In this document: positions 34,895-43,242 of the stretch, piece by piece | Position numbering within the stretch: position 1 is the first letter of the stretch | Layout: each line of letters starts with the position of its first letter | DNA from: Allobosea sp. UNC402CLCol | GTDB taxonomy: Bacteria > Pseudomonadota > Alphaproteobacteria > Rhizobiales > Beijerinckiaceae | Direction of reading: 5' to 3' | Length of the DNA: 64,000 nucleotides | Assembly: GCF_000745475.1 (NCBI RefSeq) | Contig: NZ_JQJJ01000008.1 | Coordinates: 806,001-870,000 of the forward strand | Made by a program: the position numbers and the translations under genes | Notes under the pieces: model-generated | What the model saw: the letters and a program-made list of their open reading frames with translations, nothing else | Database searches by the model: none | What the model was told of the DNA's origin: nothing

Positions 34895-35653
34895 TTGCGC
34901 CTGTCGCTCCCGCTGATGGGTCTGCTGACGGTCATGGCGCCGGCGCAAGCCGACGAGATCGTATCCGGCAGCACGTTCCTGTCTCCGGAGCTGCGCCGCC
35001 AGCAGGACGATCCGACCCGCAACCCGGCCTGGTTCTGGGTCGATCAGGGCCGGGATCTCTTCGCCGCCAAGCGCTCCGGCGGCGGCCAGGCCTGCCTCGA
35101 CTGCCACGCCGATCCCGCCACGAGTCTGCGGGGCGCGGCGACGCATTATCCGCAAGTGGACCCATCCAGCGGCAAGCTGCTCAATCTCGAAGGCAGGATC
35201 GAGCAGTGCCGTGTCGAACGCCAACAGCAGCCGGCCTTCGGCTATGAAACGGCCGAGATGCTTTCATTGACCGCCTATATCGCCTCGCTGTCTCGCGGCC
35301 TGCCGATGAGCGTGCGGACGGACGGGCCGGCGCAGCCCTTCTTCGAGGCAGGCAAGGCCTTCTACGAACGCCGGCAGGGGCAGCTCAATCTCTCCTGCAA
35401 GCAATGCCATGACGGGCTCGTCGGACAGAAGCTGCGCGGCGATACGATCAGCCATGGCGTCGGCACGGGCTATCCCGCCTATCGGCTGGAATGGAACACG
35501 GTCGGCTCGCTGCATCGACGGCTGCGAGCCTGCTCGCTCGGCGTCAGGGCGACGCAATTCGACTATGGCTCGCCCGAATATCTCGCTCTGGAGCTCTATC
35601 TCGCCGGGCGAGCCAAGGGGCTGCCCGTCGAGACACCGGCCATGCGGCGCTAG
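34895..35653 (+). CDS. soxA: Dihaem cytochrome SoxA
   Basis: About 252 residues with a signal peptide (LRLSLPLMGLLTVMAPAQA). Two haem sites are present, ACLDCHADP (about residue 66) and CKQCHDG (about 168), and the ligand Cys in RRLRACSLGVRATQF (about 212). SoxA with SoxX makes the disulfide between thiosulfate and SoxY. The TTG at 34895 is my choice because it gives a full signal; an ATG at 34916 leaves a very short one. Its TAG stop is the first three bases of an interspersed repeat. No soxB follows. Confidence 0.85.
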   Translation: MRLSLPLMGLLTVMAPAQADEIVSGSTFLSPELRRQQDDPTRNPAWFWVDQGRDLFAAKRSGGGQACLDCHADPATSLRGAATHYPQVDPSSGKLLNLEGRIEQCRVERQQQPAFGYETAEMLSLTAYIASLSRGLPMSVRTDGPAQPFFEAGKAFYERRQGQLNLSCKQCHDGLVGQKLRGDTISHGVGTGYPAYRLEWNTVGSLHRRLRACSLGVRATQFDYGSPEYLALELYLAGRAKGLPVETPAMRR

Positions 35654-35756
35654 AGCATTTTCGAGCGAAGTGGACACCGGTTCGCGTGAAGAAAATGCGA
35701 TGAGACAAAGAGATGGAGCATTTCCGCGATTCGGAGAAACGCGGAAATGCTCTAGA
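35651..35756 (+). repeat. Interspersed two-hairpin repeat, copy 2
   Basis: Second copy of the element at 22056-22156. It has inverted ends (TAGAGCATTT...AAATGCTCTA) and a perfect 13-bp hairpin GAGCATTTCCGCG/CGCGGAAATGCTC (35716-35728 with 35740-35752). It lies between convergent soxA and the cytochrome c gene and may terminate both. Confidence 0.8.
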
Positions 35757-35760
35757 CCCC

Positions 35761-36156
35761 CTACAGCTTCTTGCCGTCGGCGGCGAACTGCTTGAGATAG
35801 GCGGTGAGATCGGCGATTTCCGTGTCGTTCTTGATGCCGGCGAAAACCATCTTGGTGCCGGGCATCTTCGCGCGCGGATCCTTGATGTAGTCGGCGAAGC
35901 TGGCATCGTCCCAGGTGATGCCCGCATTCTTGTTGGCGGGCGAATAGGCATAGCCCTCGACCGCGCCCGATTGCCGGCCGAACAACCCGTTGAGCACGGG
36001 TCCGATCGTGTTCTTCGCCGTCTCGCCGACTTGATGGCAGGCACGACATTTGGCGAAGGATTTCTCGCCCGCGGCGACATCCTGCGCGCTGGCGGATGCA
36101 GCCCCCAACATCATGGCGGCGATCATGGCGGCAGTTGCGGCTATCGTCTTCGTCAT
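35761..36156 (-). CDS. Class I cytochrome c (c2/c550 type)
   Basis: A 131-residue exported monohaem cytochrome: signal peptide (MTKTIAATAAMIAAMML...ASA), haem site KCRACHQVG, conserved NTIGPVLNGLFGRQSG and C-terminal ligand Met in KMPGTKMVFAGI. Likely the periplasmic electron acceptor for the Sox or sulfide-oxidising proteins around it. I chose ATG 36156 because it begins the signal peptide; the reading could extend upstream to 36228. It faces soxA across the repeat. Confidence 0.85.
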   Translation of the reverse strand: MTKTIAATAAMIAAMMLGAASASAQDVAAGEKSFAKCRACHQVGETAKNTIGPVLNGLFGRQSGAVEGYAYSPANKNAGITWDDASFADYIKDPRAKMPGTKMVFAGIKNDTEIADLTAYLKQFAADGKKL

Positions 36157-36231
36157 CGACTCCGGTCTCCAATGCGAACGTTCAAATCTCTCGAACGGAC
36201 GCGCTCGCGCGGCATCCGCAAACGGCAAACA

Positions 36232-37509
36232 TCAGGTGAACATGTCGGCGCAGATCGCCTCGTACCAGGCGAGGTTCTCGGCCTGGGTCTGCCGCCGAAC
36301 CTCGTCGCTCTCGCCGGGCTGCGAGATGAAGGTCTCGGTCGCCGCGATGCGCCCGTCCTTCGGCTCGTAGCGGCCGCCGACCTTGATCGCGTCGTCGGGG
36401 CCGACGAGGCTCCAGCAGGTGTTGAAATAGCGCGCGGGAAAGGCCGGCCCGCCCGCCAGTTCCGAGCAGGCCACCATGGCCACGATCTTCGCCTGGTTGT
36501 TGGCCGAGAAGGCCGATTTCGGCATGTCGCCGGCATTGCAGGCATCGCCGAGCACGAAGATCGCCGGATCGGCGGTCGATTTCATCGTTGCGGGGTCGAT
36601 CGCGCAATAGCCGCCGGCCGGCGCGAGGCCGGCCTCGCGCGCGATCGCGCCCGCCATCTGGGCGGGGATGACATTGACGAAGGCGCAGTTCTCATAGGTC
36701 TCGAAGCCGGTGACGACGGTGCCGCTCGCGGGATCGACCGATTTGATGCCGTCATGAACCCGGGGGCTAAGCCATTCGATCATCGCGCCATAGCGCTTCT
36801 CCCAATCCGGCATGAAGACACCCTGCTTGGAGAAGCTGTCCTTCGGATCGAGGATGACGACCCTGGCCTTGGTCCGGCCCGTCGATGTGAGGATATGGGC
36901 GAACATCGAGGCCCGCTCATAGGGGCCGGGCGGGCAGCGATAGGGGTTCGGCGGAGCGATCATGACGATGGTGCCGCCATCCGGTACCGCGTCGAGCTTC
37001 TCCCGGATCAATCTCGTCTGGCGCCCCGGCTTCCAGCCATGCGGCATGACCTCCTCGGCGGCCTGGGACCAGCCGGGAACGGAATCGTATTTCAGGTCGA
37101 TGCCCGGGGAGAGGACGAGGCGGTCATAGGGCAGCCGGCTGCCGTCGCCCAGCACGACCTCTTTTCTGTCGCGGTCGATCCGCGCGGCGCGCTGGCGAAC
37201 GAGCGTGATGCCATAGGCCGCGGTCGGGGCGTCGTAGCGATGGACGATCTGATCGTAGTTCTTGAAGCCGCCGATATAGAGGTTCGAGTGGAAGCAGCTC
37301 TGATAGGTCTCGTTCTCCTCGACCAGCGTCACCGCGATCGCGCCATGGCCGTCGCGGGCGATGTATTTCGCCGCCGTCGCGCCGCCCGCGCCACCGCCGA
37401 TCACGACGATGCGCGCCTTGGCCTGGCCCAGAACAGCCGGCACTCCCAGCGCGCCGGAAGCGGCGATGGTCCCCGCACCGATGATCAGATCGCGCCGTGT
37501 CGGTTTCAA
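36232..37509 (-). CDS. soxF: Flavocytochrome c sulfide dehydrogenase flavoprotein (FccB/SoxF)
   Basis: A 425-residue periplasmic flavoprotein with a Tat signal (MKPTRRDLIIGAGT). RIVVIGGGAGGATAAKYI binds FAD; SCFHSNLYIGG and PNPYRCPPGPYERASM hold the cysteines expected for flavin attachment and the active-site disulfide; FVLGDACNAGDMPKSAF is the second dinucleotide-site block. FccB/SoxF oxidises sulfide and passes electrons to a cytochrome subunit. The small cytochrome gene 17 bp upstream is the probable partner. Confidence 0.87.
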   Translation of the reverse strand: MKPTRRDLIIGAGTIAASGALGVPAVLGQAKARIVVIGGGAGGATAAKYIARDGHGAIAVTLVEENETYQSCFHSNLYIGGFKNYDQIVHRYDAPTAAYGITLVRQRAARIDRDRKEVVLGDGSRLPYDRLVLSPGIDLKYDSVPGWSQAAEEVMPHGWKPGRQTRLIREKLDAVPDGGTIVMIAPPNPYRCPPGPYERASMFAHILTSTGRTKARVVILDPKDSFSKQGVFMPDWEKRYGAMIEWLSPRVHDGIKSVDPASGTVVTGFETYENCAFVNVIPAQMAGAIAREAGLAPAGGYCAIDPATMKSTADPAIFVLGDACNAGDMPKSAFSANNQAKIVAMVACSELAGGPAFPARYFNTCWSLVGPDDAIKVGGRYEPKDGRIAATETFISQPGESDEVRRQTQAENLAWYEAICADMFT

Positions 37510-37526
37510 AGCCTGCCTCCGCGATC

Positions 37527-37943
37527 TCAGGGTTTCGGTGAAAGGGCGCCGAAATAGGCGGCGAGCGCGACCATCTCCGCGCGGCTAAGCCTTGCGGCGA
37601 CGGCCTGCATCACCTGGCCCTCGCGCTCCTTGCGGCGATACGCATCGAGCACCGCGACGAACTGCGCCTCGGGCCAGCCGACAATCGAGGGGATGCCGCC
37701 CACGCTTGCCCCGGAGAGCTGGTGGCAGGAGGAGCATTCGAGCGCGAGATACCGTCCCAGCGCCTGGTCTTCCGCCGCCAGCGCCGGATCGCAAATGAGC
37801 AGCGCAGCCGCGCTGCCCAGCACAGCGAAGCCCAGCCCGCGCCACGCGCGGCGCAAGCCGCTGCCAGCCGCACTCGACCGGCGCGCGCCCTCGCAGCTCG
37901 GGATGATCCACATCTGCATCGGCCATAGATTTCCAGAAGCCAT
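37527..37943 (-). CDS. Small cytochrome c, probable FccA/SoxE partner
   Basis: A 138-residue protein with a signal peptide (FAVLGSAAALLICDPALA, about 38-56), one haem site ECSSCHQLSG and a short domain ending LAAYFGALSPKP. Size and position directly before the soxF-like gene match the cytochrome subunit of sulfide dehydrogenase. The start at 37943 leaves a long n-region; later Met codons at residues 9 and 11 are possible. Confidence 0.78.
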   Translation of the reverse strand: MASGNLWPMQMWIIPSCEGARRSSAAGSGLRRAWRGLGFAVLGSAAALLICDPALAAEDQALGRYLALECSSCHQLSGASVGGIPSIVGWPEAQFVAVLDAYRRKEREGQVMQAVAARLSRAEMVALAAYFGALSPKP

Positions 37944-38192
37944 CCGCTGGAACTAGCCTGCGATTGGAGGAATTCTGAGGACGCCCGTTTCACGATCACG
38001 TCAGCCGGATGCGATGGCCCGGCCGATCCGAGGGGCGGAGCGCAGAGCGCCATCAGCCGACGCTATCGCTTGCTTCGCCGCTGTTCGGAATATCGCGTCG
38101 AATGTCCAGAAAATCGCGGCGCGCTACACCAACCTCCAACATCGTCGCAGGAATGAGGAAGGTCGGCCGTGTCTGTGAAAATCGGAGGCGCT

Positions 38193-38267
<75 letters not shown>

Positions 38268-38427
38268 ACGTGTCGCGCCTTCTAGAACGCGCCGCCGCCC
38301 TGCGCAACCGCCTTGGCGGACTCTCCGGGATCATGCGAAAAAAGCTTCGGTGGGTTTTCCGACACAACATGCAAACAGGCTGTTGCGCTGCGGCGCGGCG
38401 CTGGCTATAAGCCGGCCACCAGTTGAT

Positions 38428-38504
38428 CGGAGTGTGGCTCAGCCTGGTAGAGCACCTCGTTCGGGACGAGGGGGTCGCAGGTTCAAATCCTGCCACTCCG
38501 ACCA
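38428..38504 (+). tRNA. tRNA-Pro (anticodon CGG)
   Basis: A 77-base cloverleaf: acceptor CGGAGTG/CACTCCG, anticodon stem-loop CTCGTTCGGGACGAG (CGG), T-arm GGTTCAAATCC and an encoded ACCA end. Confidence 0.95.
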
Positions 38505-38825
38505 AAATTTCCCGCGATAAATCAAAGCGTTGAGAATTAAGCCCTGCGGGGCCTGCGCGTTTCGTCGCAGGCTTGCCGGTGGGTTTCGGATCACCCCGGC
38601 CGTGCTGGGCCAGATTCCCCGGCCAGCGACGCAGGCCGGATACGGCGAATGGCCAAGCGCTCCCCATAATGGAGCGCTCCGGCGCAAAAGCCATCCCCTC
38701 CTTCACGGGCGTCGCCCGTCGCTTTCAGAGCCTTGTAGGAACAGCCGCCCTCACCCAGAGGTTGTCTTGATCGCGCACAGCCCTAAGATGCAACCCGTGC
38801 GATACATCTGATTTGGGAAACTGAC
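38505..38825. other. 321-bp gap, no gene seen
   Basis: No gene recognised. It contains a hairpin AGCGCTCC-CCATAAT-GGAGCGCT (about 38656-38678) and the upstream region of the small secreted protein. No attachment-site duplication of the tRNA-Pro 3' end was found. Confidence 0.4.
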
Positions 38826-39167
38826 ATGAAGATTTCTGCCGTTCTCGGCCTTCTCGGCTCGCTCGCGATCGGAGGTGCCCTGACAACTGCAGCAGCACCG
38901 GCCCTTGCCGGCGAGGCTTTGCCCGCTGCCGTGGCCCGGCATCTCGACGAGCGACCGGTGGAGTTCACCGCGAGCGCAGCAAAAATGCGCCGGATGATGA
39001 TCATTCAGCAGAATATGGAACGGCAGCGCGGCCACCAAAACAGGGGATATGGGGCAGGCTATGGCCGCGGCCCCGGATATGGCCCGCGCCCTGGTTACGG
39101 ACCGCGCCCGGGCTATGGCCCGCGGCCCGGCTACGGCTATCGCCGGGACTACGGCCCGCGCTACTGA
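38826..39167 (+). CDS. Small secreted Gly/Tyr/Arg/Pro-rich protein
   Basis: A 113-residue exported protein: signal peptide (VLGLLGSLAIGGALTTAAAPALA), a short helical middle (KMRRMMIIQQNMERQR), then a tail of repeats GPRPGYGPRPGYGPRPGYG ending RRDYGPRY. Similar RPGYG-tailed proteins are common in Hyphomicrobiales; function is unknown, perhaps envelope-associated. A strong terminator follows, marking a single-gene unit. Confidence 0.75.
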   Translation: MKISAVLGLLGSLAIGGALTTAAAPALAGEALPAAVARHLDERPVEFTASAAKMRRMMIIQQNMERQRGHQNRGYGAGYGRGPGYGPRPGYGPRPGYGPRPGYGYRRDYGPRY

Positions 39168-39181
39168 TCGGCTGATCCGTG

Positions 39182-39210
39182 CCGGAGGGCGCTTTGCCGC
39201 CCTCCGGTTT
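39182..39210 (+). terminator. Intrinsic terminator after the RPGYG protein gene
   Basis: CCGGAGGGCG-CTTTGC-CGCCCTCCGG (10-bp perfect stem) followed by TTT, 15 bp after the stop. Confidence 0.8.
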
Positions 39211-39230
39211 CGTGATGGTTGAAAATGGGG

Positions 39231-39368
39231 CTAGTTGCCCCAGAATCCTTCTTGATAGTCGCGCGGCGAAAAGGCTTCGGAGCCTTCCTGGTCCTGCGCT
39301 TCGCTGGTCTCCGTCTGTTTGGCGGGCTCATCCTCGAGCGCACAGTCGGACTGGTGCCTTTCAGACAT
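39231..39368 (-). CDS. 45-residue acidic protein of unknown function
   Basis: A short minus-strand frame beginning MSERHQSDCALEDEP and ending YQEGFWGN. It is rich in Glu, Gln, Ser and Asp. The ATG at 39368 has AAGGAGA 6 bases upstream, one of the best ribosome sites in the region, which is the main reason to accept it. No signal or TM. Not recognised. Confidence 0.6.
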   Translation of the reverse strand: MSERHQSDCALEDEPAKQTETSEAQDQEGSEAFSPRDYQEGFWGN

Positions 39369-39502
39369 TCGGCTCTCCTTTCAGATAGGGGGAAGGGTTG
39401 CCTAAGGCAGCTCCGACGTAAGCCTCTTCGCTGCACTGCACAAGAGCACGCTACGTCACTCTCGCTCTTGTGAGCCCTCCGCAATCGCCGAATCGCGCTC
39501 GC

Positions 39503-39883
39503 TCACCGGGCGAAAAGCCCGGATCGCGCCAGCTCGGTCGCAGTGCGCGGACTGAAGGCGGCAGGGATGTCATAGACGAGCACCAGCCGCAGCAGTGCCT
39601 TCACATCGACATCGTGCGGCTGCGCTTCGAGCGGATCGGGGAAGAACAGCAGGACATCGAGCTCGCCCTGGGCGATCATCGCGCCGATCTGCTGGTCGCC
39701 GCCGAGCGGCCCGCTCTTGACCAGCTTGATCGGCAGGTCCGGCAAGGTGCGCTGCAACACCGAGCCGGTCGTGGCGGTGGCGACCACCTTGTGCCGGGCG
39801 ATCAGATCGAGATGAGCCTCCGCCCAGGCGGCGAGATCGGGCTTCTTGCGGTCATGAGCGATCATGCCGATGGTCAATGCCAT
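39503..39883 (-). CDS. mgsA: Methylglyoxal synthase
   Basis: A 126-residue cytoplasmic enzyme that converts dihydroxyacetone phosphate to methylglyoxal and phosphate. IGMIAHDRKKPDLAAW, TATTGSVLQ, KSGPLGGDQQIGAMIAQGELDVLLFFPDPLEAQPHDVDVKALLRL (in pieces) carry the substrate-site and catalytic Asp/His residues. Usual family length is 120-155. I chose ATG 39883 because it gives the standard MALTIGMIAHD start. It drains triose phosphate under phosphate shortage; no regulation visible. Confidence 0.92.
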   Translation of the reverse strand: MALTIGMIAHDRKKPDLAAWAEAHLDLIARHKVVATATTGSVLQRTLPDLPIKLVKSGPLGGDQQIGAMIAQGELDVLLFFPDPLEAQPHDVDVKALLRLVLVYDIPAAFSPRTATELARSGLFAR

Positions 39884-40059
39884 GATGTCTTGGTCTCCCT
39901 TCGAAGGGCAGCGCCCCGGCGCGCCGTCGCCACGCCGCCGCGCCTGCGGCAGGGAGCCGGCCCGCCGCCAGGATACGCGACCGCTCGCCACGCGCCACCT
40001 GTCATGGCTCCGTTAAATGGCATGACTATTGCGACGCCTTCCTCGATGGGAGACGAAGC

Positions 40060-40155
40060 ATGATGCGCCACTGGCCCGACGACGCGAAAGCCGTGATCGT
40101 TCTGTTCACGGTTTCAGCCGCCGGAATTCTCGGCTGGCTGGCGAGCGGCCTCTGA
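40060..40155 (+). CDS. Possible 31-residue membrane peptide
   Basis: MMRHWPDDAKAVIVLF...LASGL: one hydrophobic helix (about 11-30) after a short polar start. GGGAG lies about 9 bases before the ATG. Similar tiny membrane proteins are annotated in Hyphomicrobiales, but this could be chance. Confidence 0.4.
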   Translation: MMRHWPDDAKAVIVLFTVSAAGILGWLASGL

Positions 40156-40241
40156 CGAGGACAGCCGGGAGCCCGTCCTTGTCCCGGGCCCGGCACCGCC
40201 GTTAAAGTCGCGGCCTGTTCGAATCGGAGCCGTCGAAGCCC

Positions 40242-40376
40242 ATGAAGCGCATCTCCCTTCTCGTCGCGATCCTCGGGCTGGGCCTTGCCCTGTCCGGCTG
40301 CGACAAATGCGGCAATCTCGGCCCGTTCTTCACGACTGACACGAAGAGCTGCGGCGGCGGCGAGCCGGTCAAGTAA
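40242..40376 (+). CDS. Small lipoprotein
   Basis: A 44-residue protein with a lipoprotein signal (MKRISLLVAILGLGLALSGC; lipobox LSGC at 17-20) and a 25-residue mature part with two further Cys (DKCGNLGPFF and KSCGGG). Likely an inner- or outer-membrane lipoprotein of unknown role. The hairpin GGAGGCT/AGCCTCC (about 40381-40409) just after the stop may end its transcript. Confidence 0.65.
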   Translation: MKRISLLVAILGLGLALSGCDKCGNLGPFFTTDTKSCGGGEPVK

Positions 40377-40435
40377 GGTCGGAGGCTAAGACCCGCAGGC
40401 GCAGCCTCCGGCGGATCGCCGCGAACTGCTCATGA

Positions 40436-40465
40436 AAAAGGCCGGAGCTTGCGCCCCGGCCTTTT
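40436..40465. terminator. Bidirectional terminator
   Basis: AAAAGGCCGG...CCGGCCTTTT, a 10-bp stem flanked by A- and T-runs, between the plus-strand lipoprotein gene and the convergent bioY. Confidence 0.8.
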
Positions 40466-40488
40466 CGTTTTGCAGTCGCGGATTGCGT

Positions 40489-41112
40489 TCAGCCGCGCCG
40501 GCCGATCAGCGACCAGCCCGCTCCGACCATGCAGGTCGCGAGCGCGATCTTGAGGACCTCGCCGAGCAGGAAGGGCTGCGCGCCATAGGCGAAGGCCTTG
40601 GCCAGGCCGACGCCGCTCGCGCCGCCCGCCATCTGCGCGCCGAAGGCCAGCCAGAGGCAGCCGACGACGAAGAGGGCGAGATCGGCGAGCAGCAGGCCAC
40701 CGACCAGGCGAGCGAGCGAGGCGCCGCGCGCCGCCGCCCAGCCGGCGATGGCGGCCGCGGCCACGAAGCCCAGCAGGAAGCCGCCTGTCGGGCCGAGAAG
40801 GTAGAGCGGCCCGGCCACGGCCGGCGGCGTATTGGTGAAGACCGGCAGGCCCGCGAGCCCGTACGCGATATAGAGCGCGATCGTCGCGGCTCCGAGCCGC
40901 GCGCCATAGGCCGCGCCAAGCGCGAGCACCGCCAGCGTCTGCAAGGTCATCGGCACCGGCCAGAACGGCACCTTGATCTTCGCGGCGGCGACCATGAGCA
41001 GGCTGCCGGCGACGGCCAGCGCCACATTGCGCAGGACCGCGGAGCGGGGTTTCGCGGCCGGGAAGAGCTCGCCGGCGAGGGTCGAAGCCTGCAGGGGCAG
41101 CATGTCGGCCAT
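40489..41112 (-). CDS. bioY: Biotin transporter S component BioY
   Basis: A 207-residue membrane protein with about six TM helices. VPFWPVPMTLQTLAVLALGAAYG (in pieces: VPFWPVPMTLQTL) and GLAGLPVFTNTPP...GPTGGFLLGF are BioY hallmarks. It binds biotin and works with an energy-coupling module (BioMN or shared ECF); no such genes are adjacent. ATG 41112 gives the usual length. An AT-rich TCTATAGA lies about 90 bp upstream, but I could not match it to a known biotin-regulator box. Confidence 0.9.
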   Translation of the reverse strand: MADMLPLQASTLAGELFPAAKPRSAVLRNVALAVAGSLLMVAAAKIKVPFWPVPMTLQTLAVLALGAAYGARLGAATIALYIAYGLAGLPVFTNTPPAVAGPLYLLGPTGGFLLGFVAAAAIAGWAAARGASLARLVGGLLLADLALFVVGCLWLAFGAQMAGGASGVGLAKAFAYGAQPFLLGEVLKIALATCMVGAGWSLIGRRG

Positions 41113-41325
41113 GGCACATCGTCCTGTTTTGCGGCAGGCCGCGCCGTGCGGCCGCATTATTGTGTATGGAAGCCGCGCCGTGCGACCCCTTCCCTGTCTA
41201 TAGAAAATGCGCCAAAGCGCCACAAGCGTGCGGGGCTGGCGGAAACGGGCAGTCCGGCTGGGCGGGATCGAAAGCTGACGGCCGCCTCACGCGGATGCAA
41301 GATCGGACAGGGACAGGATCGGACA

Positions 41326-42240
41326 GTGAGCGACGACGTCGAATTCGACAGGAGCCTGACGACACCGGCCGGAGAGGTCGCGGAGCTCTCCCCGCTCGTG
41401 CGCCGCGTCATCGCCGGCAATGGCGGGCCGATGACCTTCACCGGCACCTGCAGCTATATCGTCGGCCGCGGCACGGTGGCGATCATCGACCCGGGGCCGG
41501 ATGATCCCGGCCATGTCGCGCGCCTGCTCGCGGCGGTCGCCGGCGAGACGGTGAGCCATATCGTCGTCACCCACACCCACCGCGACCATTCGCCTGCCGT
41601 TCCGGCCCTGAGGGCGGCGACGGGCGCGCGCGTCATCGGCTGCGGCCCGCATCGCCCCTCGCGTGCGCCCGGCCCCGGCGAAGACCGCGTGCTCGACGCC
41701 GCGGCGGATAGCGATTTCATGCCCGACTGGCAGATGCGGGACGGCGATGCCGTCTCCGGACCGGGCTGGAGCCTGACGGCGGTCGAGACGCCCGGCCACA
41801 CCGCCAATCATCTCGCCTATGCGCTGCCCGAGGAGGAGACGCTGTTCTCCGGCGACCATGTCATGGCCTGGTCTACCTCGATCGTCGCCCCGCCGGACGG
41901 CTCGATGTCGGCCTATATGGCCTCGATCGAGAAGCTGCGCGGCATGGACCATCGGCTCTATCGGCCGGGCCATGGCGGCCCCGTCACCGAACCTCAACGC
42001 TTCCTGCGCGGGCTCGTCCAGCATCGCCGCCAGCGCGAGGCCGCCATTCTCAACCGCATCGGCGCGGGCGACGAAACCATCGCGGCCATGGTGCCCGTGA
42101 TCTATCAGGGCTTGGCCCCCGTGCTGCACGGGGCCGCCGCGCTGTCGGTCCTCGCCCAGATTGAGGATCTGGTCGCGCGCGGGCTCGTCGCCGCCAGCGA
42201 CACGGTTCCGGCCCTGTCGAGCCGTTACCGCCTCGCCTGA
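41326..42240 (+). CDS. Metallo-beta-lactamase-fold hydrolase (LACTB2-like)
   Basis: A 304-residue soluble protein. The metal-binding HTHRDHSPAV (HxHxDH) is preceded by VAIIDPGPDDPGH and followed by TPGHTANHLAY and FSGDHVMAW; a C-terminal helical winged domain follows. Family members act as endoribonucleases or general hydrolases; the substrate here is unknown. The GTG at 41326 (VSDDVEFD) is the best start; upstream reading is low-complexity. Confidence 0.82.
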   Translation: MSDDVEFDRSLTTPAGEVAELSPLVRRVIAGNGGPMTFTGTCSYIVGRGTVAIIDPGPDDPGHVARLLAAVAGETVSHIVVTHTHRDHSPAVPALRAATGARVIGCGPHRPSRAPGPGEDRVLDAAADSDFMPDWQMRDGDAVSGPGWSLTAVETPGHTANHLAYALPEEETLFSGDHVMAWSTSIVAPPDGSMSAYMASIEKLRGMDHRLYRPGHGGPVTEPQRFLRGLVQHRRQREAAILNRIGAGDETIAAMVPVIYQGLAPVLHGAAALSVLAQIEDLVARGLVAASDTVPALSSRYRLA

Positions 42241-42300
42241 CACCGCCGCGGCCGGCCTTGCGAGCACAAGCGAAGCGGCCCCACCGGAGTCGCTTGCCCC

Positions 42301-43074
42301 CTATCGCTCCATCAGCAGCTCGACTTCTGCGGCGAAGGCGGCGATCTGCTTGGCATTGGCGCCGAGATCATGGCTGCCGATGCGTGAGGCCGAGCGGACA
42401 TCGATGCGGCTGCCGTCCACGCGCGGCTTTATGCGAATAGTGATGTCTTCCGAAAAGTGCAGGATGCGCCCGCGCGCCACGGCCTCGATGCGCCCTGCCC
42501 CGCTGCGGCCGCCGGGGCGGGAGCTTTCCACGATCTGCCAGCCCAGCGCGGTGACGGCCTTGCGCGCCAGGCTGAAGGCCGCATCCGCCGGCTCCTCGAG
42601 GACGATCGGCGCGATCTTCGGATAGGCCTGCCTTTGCAGGCGGCGCTTTTCGGGCGCGACATCGGGCGGGACGCGCCCCTCGCGTGCCGTCAACGCCGCC
42701 ATCGAGCGGCTGAAGGCCGGCGGATCGTCGATATCCGTCGAGATATCGGCCAGAGCCGGCCGCGTCGCCAGCATGAAGCCGACATAGCCGGCGGGTGCCA
42801 GCAGGATCAGGCAGAGCAGGAGCGCGCCGGCCGCCATGCCGACGCCGCGATGCCCCTTCTGCCAGATGCGGGCGAAGGCGACGAGTGCCAGCCCCAGCGC
42901 CAGCAGGACGAGCAGATAGGCGCCGGCGACCGGCGCAAGTCCTTCGATGCTGGGCTCGCGCAGCCGCACGAGCAGAAGCGACAGCAGCAGCACCGCGCAG
43001 GAGAACCACGCCAGCCGCCGGCTCCAGATGGCGGCCCGCGAAACCGGTTCCTCGAAGACGAGACGGCGATGCAT
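42301..43074 (-). CDS. DUF1499 membrane protein
   Basis: A 257-residue protein with three hydrophobic segments (about 20-40, 50-70, 80-105) followed by a soluble DUF1499 domain: PPDVAPEKRRLQRQAYPKIAP, ALGWQIVESSRP, GRIEAVARGRILHFSEDITIRI and DVRSASRIGSHDLGANAKQI (in pieces). Function is not established. Stand-alone gene between the convergent hydrolase gene and a divergent chemoreceptor gene. Confidence 0.8.
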   Translation of the reverse strand: MHRRLVFEEPVSRAAIWSRRLAWFSCAVLLLSLLLVRLREPSIEGLAPVAGAYLLVLLALGLALVAFARIWQKGHRGVGMAAGALLLCLILLAPAGYVGFMLATRPALADISTDIDDPPAFSRSMAALTAREGRVPPDVAPEKRRLQRQAYPKIAPIVLEEPADAAFSLARKAVTALGWQIVESSRPGGRSGAGRIEAVARGRILHFSEDITIRIKPRVDGSRIDVRSASRIGSHDLGANAKQIAAFAAEVELLMER

Positions 43075-43242
43075 CGCCTTTAGGTGATCCCGGACAGCCA
43101 GGAAGGCAAGCGGCCCGTGCTCTAAGCGCAATCTTAATCAAGTTGACGATAACTGGGCACGAAGAGGCGTGGCCCCCCGCGGTCAGCCTCCTCGGCCTGC
43201 GTCACCGCCTTCCCCGCCGTACGTCGCCTCCAGAGCCTCGCC

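Noticed and set aside
41195..41215. BioR operator upstream of bioY
   Set aside because: TCTATAGA is present but does not fit the TTATMKATAA pattern closely enough to claim.
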